DNA of 18,475 nucleotides from JAWWBS01 sp033720815 (GTDB lineage Bacteria > Pseudomonadota > Gammaproteobacteria > Natronospirales > JAJUFS01). The stretch lies in NCBI GenBank assembly GCA_033720815.1, contig JAWWBT010000028.1, positions 1-18,475 of the forward strand, read 5' to 3'. The position numbers and the translations under genes are program-made. The notes below the pieces were generated by a model, which had not been told where the DNA came from, did not search any database, and was given only the letters and a program-made list of their open reading frames with translations. Positions 14,966 to 18,475 of this stretch are shown here, piece after piece; within the stretch, counting starts at the first letter, position 1; each line of letters starts with the position of its first letter.

Positions 14966-15687
14966 GCGAGAAGATCTTCGGCCTCCATGCCGTCACGGCC
15001 GCGCTGGATGCGGGCCGGGAATGCCATCGTCTTTACCTGCAGGATTCCCGTCGCGACAAGCGACTGCAGTCCATCATGGACAAGGCGCAAGGGGCGAGTA
15101 TTCCGGTTGAACGGCTGGATCGTCATGCCCTGGACGAGATGGCGGGGGATACCCGTCACCAGGGCGTGATCGGTGAATTCGCCGCACAGGAGCTGCCTGA
15201 CAGCATTCCCGAGCTGCTCGATTCCATCAGCGGAACCCCGTTCCTGCTGGTGCTGGATGGTGTGCAGGACCCGCATAACCTCGGTGCCTGCCTGCGCTCG
15301 GCCAATGCTGCCGGGGTCCATGCGGTCATCGTGCCGAAGGACAACGCCGCCGGCCTGACGCCGACGGTGCGAAAGGTGGCAGCCGGTGCGGCGGAGGTAA
15401 CACCGCTTATTACCGTCACCAACCTCGCCCGGGCCATGCGCGAGCTGAAGGAAGCGGGCATCTGGCTGGTGGGCCTTGCAGGTGAGGCCGAGCAGGATAT
15501 CTACGATGTCGACATGAAGGGCTCGCTGGCGCTGGTCATGGGCGCAGAAGGTGAAGGGCTCAGGCGCCTGACCCGCAAGGAATGCGATTTCCTTGCCCGC
15601 TTGCCGATGGCGGGGTCTGTCGAGAGCCTGAATGTTTCCGTCGCGACGGGCATTTCGCTCTGGGAAGCGCTGCGCCAGCGGCGCTGA
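14962..15687 (+). CDS. rlmB: 23S rRNA (guanosine-2251-2'-O)-methyltransferase RlmB
   Basis: This 241-residue SPOUT (SpoU/TrmH) methylase modifies Gm2251 in the peptidyl-transferase P loop, using SAM. The N-terminal substrate-binding domain (about 1-80) begins with EKIFGLHAVTAAL. SPOUT motif 1 is LDGVQDPHNLGACLRSANA (98-116, Asn106 and Arg112), motif 2 is MGAEGEGL (193-200) and motif 3 is LPMAGSVESLNVSVATGI (214-231), forming the trefoil knot. Length fits E. coli RlmB (243). The ATG overlaps the rnr stop (ATGA), as in E. coli where rlmB also follows rnr. No terminator is obvious before the rpsF promoter, so some read-through into rpsF is possible. Confidence 0.96.
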   Translation: MSEKIFGLHAVTAALDAGRECHRLYLQDSRRDKRLQSIMDKAQGASIPVERLDRHALDEMAGDTRHQGVIGEFAAQELPDSIPELLDSISGTPFLLVLDGVQDPHNLGACLRSANAAGVHAVIVPKDNAAGLTPTVRKVAAGAAEVTPLITVTNLARAMRELKEAGIWLVGLAGEAEQDIYDVDMKGSLALVMGAEGEGLRRLTRKECDFLARLPMAGSVESLNVSVATGISLWEALRQRR

Positions 15688-15701
15688 CCGTGAAGTAGCG
15701 G

Positions 15702-15731
15702 TTGCATAAGTTGCTGACTTTCCGCTAAAAT
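15702..15731 (+). promoter_or_regulatory. Predicted promoter of the rpsF-rpsR-DUF2232-rplI operon
   Basis: TAAAAT (15726-15731) is a strong -10, with a weak TTGCAT -35 (15702-15707) 18 bp upstream and a GC-rich discriminator (CCCGCGC) downstream, as in growth-rate-controlled genes. A start near 15738 would give a leader of about 98 nt. TGTGGATAC (15751-15759) in the leader resembles a reversed DnaA box with one mismatch, but such matches are expected by chance. Confidence 0.55.
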
Positions 15732-15781
15732 CCCGCGCTTCGCGTGAACCTGTGGATACCTGATGTCCGGGTCGCGCGGAA

Positions 15782-15829
15782 CTCCTTGCCTCACCGGGTT
15801 GTCCGGGAGGCTGCCGAATCCACAAGGAG
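15782..15829 (+). promoter_or_regulatory. rpsF leader RNA matching the S6:S18 autoregulatory motif
   Basis: CTCCTTG (15782-15788) is perfectly complementary to CAAGGAG (15823-15829), which contains the rpsF Shine-Dalgarno sequence, forming a basal stem P1. Inside it, CCTC (15789-15792) pairs with GAGG (15807-15810) and, past a bulged A, CCGG (15794-15797) pairs with CCGG (15803-15806) around loop GTTGT. The 3' side between the stems is unpaired and holds CCG (15814-15816). A CCG-bearing bulge next to a hairpin, with a basal stem over the ribosome binding site, is the published S6:S18-binding leader architecture, which mimics the 16S rRNA site. Pairing is seen; protein binding is inferred. Confidence 0.65.
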
Positions 15830-15835
15830 CTTACA

Positions 15836-16240
15836 ATGCGGCATTATGAAATCGTGTTCCTGGTCCACCCGGACCAGAGCGAGCAGGTCCCGGCGATGGT
15901 CGACAAGTACAAGTCGATGATCGAAGGCGATAACGGCAAGATCCACCGTCTCGAAGACTGGGGTCGTCGCCAGCTTGCATACCCCATCAACAAGGTCCAC
16001 AAGGCACACTACGTCCTGATGAACGTGGAGTGTGGTCGGGACACCGTTGACGAACTGGAAAGCGCGTTCAAGTTCAACGACGCTGTCATCCGTTTCATGA
16101 CCCTGCGTACGGAAGAGGCCATTACCGAGCCGTCCCCGCTGGTGAAGAGGGATGACGAAGACGAGCGCCCGAGCCGTTCCGAGTCGAAGGATTCCAGCGA
16201 ATCCCGCGATGAAGAGAAGAAGGCCGAGAGCGACGCCTGA
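15836..16240 (+). CDS. rpsF: 30S ribosomal protein S6
   Basis: This 134-residue platform protein of the small subunit binds 16S rRNA together with S18. The core is typical: MRHYEIVFLVHPDQSEQVPA (1-20), GGKIHR-like NGKIHRLEDWGRRQLAYPI (33-51), AHYVLMNVE (57-65) and FNDAVIRFMTLR (80-91). After about residue 100 it has an acidic, Ser-rich disordered tail (RDDEDERPSRSESKDSSES, then DEEKKAESDA). S6 tails are the target of RimK glutamylation in E. coli and Pseudomonas, but this one does not end in Glu-Glu. The start is set by AGGAG (15825-15829), which lies in a basal leader stem that can hide it, pointing to feedback control by S6:S18. It is first in the rpsF-rpsR-DUF2232-rplI operon; priB is absent. 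Confidence 0.97.
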   Translation: MRHYEIVFLVHPDQSEQVPAMVDKYKSMIEGDNGKIHRLEDWGRRQLAYPINKVHKAHYVLMNVECGRDTVDELESAFKFNDAVIRFMTLRTEEAITEPSPLVKRDDEDERPSRSESKDSSESRDEEKKAESDA

Positions 16241-16282
16241 GCGTCAACGAACCGCAGCTTCCTTACTAATTGAGGTGTAACA

Positions 16283-16507
16283 ATGTCCCGATTTTTCCGT
16301 CGCAGAAAGTTCTGCCGCTTTACCGCTGAAGGCGTGAAGCAGATCGACTACAAGGATCTGAACACGCTGAAGAGCTACATCACCGAGACCGGCAAGATCG
16401 TGCCGAGCCGTATTACCGGCACGCGCCCGTTCTACCAGCGTCAGCTGGCCGCAGCCGTGAAGCGTGCCCGCTTCCTGGCGCTGCTGCCGTACAGCGACCA
16501 GCACTGA
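16283..16507 (+). CDS. rpsR: 30S ribosomal protein S18
   Basis: This 74-residue platform protein partners with S6 on 16S rRNA. It shows the family blocks SRFFRRRKFCRFTAEG (2-17), IDYKDLNTLKSYITETGKIV (21-40), PSRITGTRPFYQRQLAAAVK (41-60) and RARFLALLPY (61-70). Length matches E. coli S18 (75). A GAGGTG (16272-16277) ribosome binding site precedes the ATG by 5 bp. It follows rpsF by 42 bp with no promoter or hairpin in between, so the two are co-transcribed; a strong stem-loop lies just after the stop. The basic, arginine-rich N-terminus is normal for the family. Confidence 0.98.
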   Translation: MSRFFRRRKFCRFTAEGVKQIDYKDLNTLKSYITETGKIVPSRITGTRPFYQRQLAAAVKRARFLALLPYSDQH

Positions 16508-16513
16508 TACTGA

Positions 16514-16540
16514 GGGAGCCTCCGGTAACGGCAGGCTCCC
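16514..16540 (+). other. Strong stem-loop between rpsR and the DUF2232 gene
   Basis: GGGAGCCT (16514-16521) pairs perfectly with AGGCTCCC (16533-16540). Inside, CCG (16522-16524) pairs with CGG (16529-16531) around a GTAA (GNRA) tetraloop, with a single bulged C at 16532: 11 bp in all. No T-run follows, so it is not a standard terminator. It starts 6 bp after the rpsR stop and ends 8 bp before the next ATG, covering the position where a Shine-Dalgarno sequence would lie. Likely a processing, stabilising or translation-limiting element. Confidence 0.6.
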
Positions 16541-16548
16541 GTTCAGCC

Positions 16549-17439
16549 ATGCAGAAATTGCTGCACTGGCTGCTGGCAAGCCCGCTTCGAGCGGGTACCG
16601 CAGCCGCCGCCCTGGCGCTGACGAGAATTCTCGATATTCTCGGCGGAGCACTGGCGGCGACGGTTACGCTCCGCGGTGGCGCCGCGGCAGGCGTCCAGGC
16701 CCTGGCCGTGGCCATTCCGCTGATCTGGTTTGCGGGTTACTGGTCGGGCGCGGGCAACATGGTGCTCTATGCGGAACTGGCCCTCTGGTTGCCGGTGATC
16801 GCTGCGAGCCTGGTGTTGCGCCGGACAGGATCGCTGGCATTGATGACCCAGTCGGTCGCAGTGCTTGTCGGTTTCCTGGTGACTGCCTGGTACCTTGCGG
16901 ATACGGATCCGCTGGCGCGATTGACCAGCTTTGTCACGGACCAGTTCCTGCCGTTCTACGGCGAAGTGTTCGGAAAGGTGCCGGAGCTGGATGCAGCTCA
17001 GCGTGAAGCGCTAGCGAAGGTGATGCCCGCCGCGGCATCGGCAACCAGCCTGCTGGTGGTTAGCATCGCCGTCATGCTGGGTCGCTGGATGCAGGCGGTC
17101 GGTTTCAACCCGGGTGGATTCCGCAAGGATTTCCACCAGCTGCGCCAGGGTCGTTCGCTGACCCTGTTGGCGGTGGCGCTCTGGGTGAGCGCGGTGGTCA
17201 CCGGCCATATGCTGGCGATTGCATTCGCGGTGCTGGCCTCGGTGCTACTGGCTTTCCAGGGCCTCGCGCTGGCACATGGCGTGGCAGGGATTCGCAAGGC
17301 GAACCCGATGTGGCTGTGGATGCTGTATGGATTGCTGCTGTTCCTGACCTTCCAGGTGGGAACGCTGCTGATGGTGATAGGAGCCATGGATAACTGGATC
17401 GACTGGCGCCGCCACGTCGGTCGTTCTGAGGATGCCTGA
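16549..17439 (+). CDS. DUF2232 family polytopic membrane protein of the S18-L9 interval
   Basis: This 296-residue hydrophobic protein has about seven or eight predicted transmembrane segments (roughly 15-40, 47-64, 73-90, 97-116, 160-181, 203-220, 221-245 and 254-280). A longer hydrophilic stretch lies at about 117-158, and the cytoplasm-like loop NPGGFRKDFHQLRQGR (187-202) looks like the most conserved part. The C-terminus DNWIDWRRH (281-289) resembles the end of DUF2232 proteins. Pseudomonas has a homologous-looking gene at the same place between rpsR and rplI. Function is not established; a transporter or ECF-like substrate-binding role is speculative. No Shine-Dalgarno sequence is visible before ATG 16549, and a stem-loop occupies 16514-16540, so expression is probably far below that of the flanking ribosomal genes. 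Confidence 0.75.
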   Translation: MQKLLHWLLASPLRAGTAAAALALTRILDILGGALAATVTLRGGAAAGVQALAVAIPLIWFAGYWSGAGNMVLYAELALWLPVIAASLVLRRTGSLALMTQSVAVLVGFLVTAWYLADTDPLARLTSFVTDQFLPFYGEVFGKVPELDAAQREALAKVMPAAASATSLLVVSIAVMLGRWMQAVGFNPGGFRKDFHQLRQGRSLTLLAVALWVSAVVTGHMLAIAFAVLASVLLAFQGLALAHGVAGIRKANPMWLWMLYGLLLFLTFQVGTLLMVIGAMDNWIDWRRHVGRSEDA

Positions 17440-17490
17440 GCCACTGCGTGCCAGGCGGACGAACATGATTGAACCGAAAGGGTGAATACG

Positions 17491-17943
17491 ATGGAAGTGA
17501 TTCTTCTGACCAAGGTCGAGAACCTCGGCGCGCTGGGTGACAAGGTCACCGTCAAGCCGGGCTATGGCCGCAACTACCTTATTCCGCATGGCCTCGCAAA
17601 GCCGGCCACCAAGGAAAACATCGCCGAGTTCGAGGCACGTCGTGCCGAACTCGAGAAGCAGCTCGCCGAAGAACTGGCTGCTGCCGAAGCGCGCAAGGAA
17701 AAGCTCGATGGCAAGACCATCACCGTGACCTCCAAGGCCGGCGGTGAAGGCAAGCTCTTCGGCTCCATCGGCACGCACGACATCGCCGAAGCTGCCACGC
17801 AGCAGCTGGGCGTCGAGGTCGAGCGCAAGGAAGTCCGCATGGGCGAAGGTCCGCTGCGCGAAGTTGGCGATCACGAAGTCGAGGTGCACCTGCACTCCGA
17901 CGTCAACGCCACCATCACCGTTTCGGTGGTCGGCGAAGAGTGA
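17491..17943 (+). CDS. rplI: 50S ribosomal protein L9
   Basis: This 150-residue elongated protein binds 23S rRNA near the L1 stalk base and affects reading-frame maintenance. The N-terminal domain carries the L9 signature (EVILLTKVENLGALGDKV, then KPGYGRNYLIPHGLAKPAT). A long connecting helix rich in Ala, Glu and Lys (about 40-75) and the C-terminal domain with GKLFGSIGTHDIAEA follow. Length fits E. coli (149). ATG 17491 is preferred over the in-frame GTG at 17482 because L9 begins at M-x-VILL and AAAGGG (17477-17482) is 8 bp upstream. The last gene of the operon, followed by stem-loops and a terminator. Confidence 0.97.
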   Translation: MEVILLTKVENLGALGDKVTVKPGYGRNYLIPHGLAKPATKENIAEFEARRAELEKQLAEELAAAEARKEKLDGKTITVTSKAGGEGKLFGSIGTHDIAEAATQQLGVEVERKEVRMGEGPLREVGDHEVEVHLHSDVNATITVSVVGEE

Positions 17944-17951
17944 TCCCGCGA

Positions 17952-17968
17952 GGTCGGCGCTGCCGACC
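17952..17968 (+). other. Stem-loop directly after rplI, no U-tract
   Basis: GGTCGGC (17952-17958) pairs perfectly with GCCGACC (17962-17968), loop of 3. No T-run follows, so it may protect the mRNA 3' end or cause pausing before the terminator about 17 bp further on. Confidence 0.45.
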
Positions 17969-17984
17969 CGTGGCGCACGAAGCT

Positions 17985-18016
17985 GGCTGGTCCGGGTTGC
18001 CGGGCCGGCCGCTTTT
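17985..18016 (+). terminator. Intrinsic terminator of the rpsF-rplI operon
   Basis: GGCTGGTCCGG (17985-17995) pairs with CCGGGCCGGCC (18000-18010) over 11 bp including two G-U pairs, loop GTTG, followed by GC and TTTT (18013-18016). The T-run is short, but the stem is very stable and the position before dnaB fits. Confidence 0.6.
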
Positions 18017-18029
18017 CGTCTGGGGACGG

Positions 18030-18078
18030 TAAAATCGGCCTCGGGCGGAAAAATTTCGATATTCACTGCTTATCCACC
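18030..18078 (+). promoter_or_regulatory. Candidate dnaB promoter region (-10 and DnaA-box-like site)
   Basis: TAAAAT (18030-18035) is a good -10, but no acceptable -35 lies 16-18 bp upstream, because that stretch is the terminator stem. Downstream, TTATCCACC (18070-18078) matches the DnaA box TTATCCACA at 8 of 9 positions. Nothing else was recognised between the terminator and the dnaB start. Confidence 0.3.
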
Positions 18079-18131
18079 GGTTATTCCATTCCCCTCGGCG
18101 ATGGCCCGCGTTAGGATTTCCGGAGTAGCAG

Positions 18132-18475
18132 ATGGGGGACCCGATGGCCGACGCCGTCTCAAGATTTGATGATTCCCGTGGCGGCACCGACCGCCTGCGT
18201 GTACCACCGCATTCGACCGAGGCCGAGCAGGCAGTGCTGGGCGGCCTGATGCTGGATAACAGCAGCTGGGACCAGATCGCCGACCGCCTGGTCGAGGACG
18301 ATTTCTACCGCTACGACCACCGCCTGATTTTCCGCGCCATCGAAAACCTGTCCGAAGCCACCAAGCCTGCCGATGTAGTCACGATCGGTGAATGGCTGGA
18401 AGGGAAGGAGCTTCTCGACGAGGCCGGTGGGCTCGCCTATATCGGCGCGCTGGCCAAGGATGCGCCGGGCTCGGC
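18132..18475 (+). CDS. dnaB: Replicative DNA helicase DnaB, N-terminal part (runs off the right edge)
   Basis: About 114 codons are present and open to the window edge. DnaB is the hexameric 5'-3' helicase that unwinds DNA ahead of the replication fork. The N-terminal domain block LRVPPHSTEAEQAVLGGLML is diagnostic, and DDFYRYDHRLIFRAI, VVTIGEWLEG and GGLAYIGALAKDAPG follow as in the family. The helicase core with its Walker A site lies beyond the edge. Two in-frame ATGs are possible: 18132 has GGAG (18122-18125) 6 bp upstream and was chosen; 18144 has a G-run close by. rplI-dnaB adjacency is conserved in many proteobacteria. The partial sequence shows no intein or insertion so far. Confidence 0.95.
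   Translation, partial: MGDPMADAVSRFDDSRGGTDRLRVPPHSTEAEQAVLGGLMLDNSSWDQIADRLVEDDFYRYDHRLIFRAIENLSEATKPADVVTIGEWLEGKELLDEAGGLAYIGALAKDAPGS

Noticed and set aside
15751..15759. Reversed DnaA-box-like TGTGGATAC in the rpsF leader.
   Set aside because: One mismatch to the consensus; the window is expected to contain about four such matches by chance, and no link between DnaA and rpsF is known to me.
1..18475. Search for CRISPR arrays, insertion sequences, toxin-antitoxin pairs or phage genes.
   Set aside because: No regularly spaced repeats, transposase-like frames or unexplained gene-size gaps were seen. All long frames are conserved housekeeping genes or their shadows.

Overview
The window is a GC-rich chromosomal segment, read with confidence as Gammaproteobacteria outside the Enterobacterales. 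The order runs queG (divergent), nnr, tsaE, amiB, mutL, miaA, hfq, hflX, hflK, hflC, DUF2065, purA, tRNA-Leu, rnr, rlmB, rpsF, rpsR, DUF2232, rplI, dnaB. This is the conserved mutL-hfq-hfl-purA superoperon joined to the rpsF-rplI cluster, in a Pseudomonas-type arrangement: priB and nsrR are absent and a DUF2232 membrane protein sits between rpsR and rplI. The order or family cannot be fixed from the sequence alone. No phage, IS, CRISPR or other accessory element is visible, and coding density is very high.

Region 1 (1-6860): the N-terminal 180 codons of queG (queuosine synthesis) run leftward out of the window. They diverge across a 24-bp gap from nnr (NAD(P)HX repair), which overlaps tsaE (tRNA t6A synthesis). 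Then come amiB (septal peptidoglycan amidase with AMIN and LysM domains), mutL (mismatch repair, endonuclease type) and miaA (tRNA i6A37 synthesis).

Region 2 (6861-12334): hfq follows a leader with three consecutive dyads. Next are hflX (ribosome-splitting GTPase), hflK-hflC (FtsH-modulating SPFH complex), a small DUF2065 membrane protein and purA (AMP synthesis). A strong bidirectional terminator closes this block.

Region 3 (12361-14965 and on to 15687): tRNA-Leu(CAG) is on the minus strand with its own near-consensus promoter and terminator. It diverges from rnr (RNase R), which is coupled to rlmB (23S rRNA Gm2251 methylase).

Region 4 (15688-18016): a promoter and a structured leader precede rpsF. 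The leader matches the S6:S18 autoregulatory motif, with the Shine-Dalgarno sequence inside its basal stem. Then follow rpsR, a stem-loop, the DUF2232 membrane protein, rplI and an intrinsic terminator. dnaB (replicative helicase) starts at 18132 and runs off the right edge.

The common theme is translation and RNA metabolism: tRNA modification (queG, tsaE, miaA), ribosome proteins and rescue (rpsF, rpsR, rplI, hflX), rRNA methylation, RNA decay and sRNA chaperoning (rnr, hfq). Envelope, repair and purine functions are mixed in. Nothing here looks like an undescribed defence or mobile system. The most informative non-coding features are the rpsF leader, the palindromic hfq leader, the rpsR-DUF2232 stem-loop, and the shared queG/nnr promoter with a possibly leaderless nnr mRNA. 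No gene-free stretch exceeds 300 bases.
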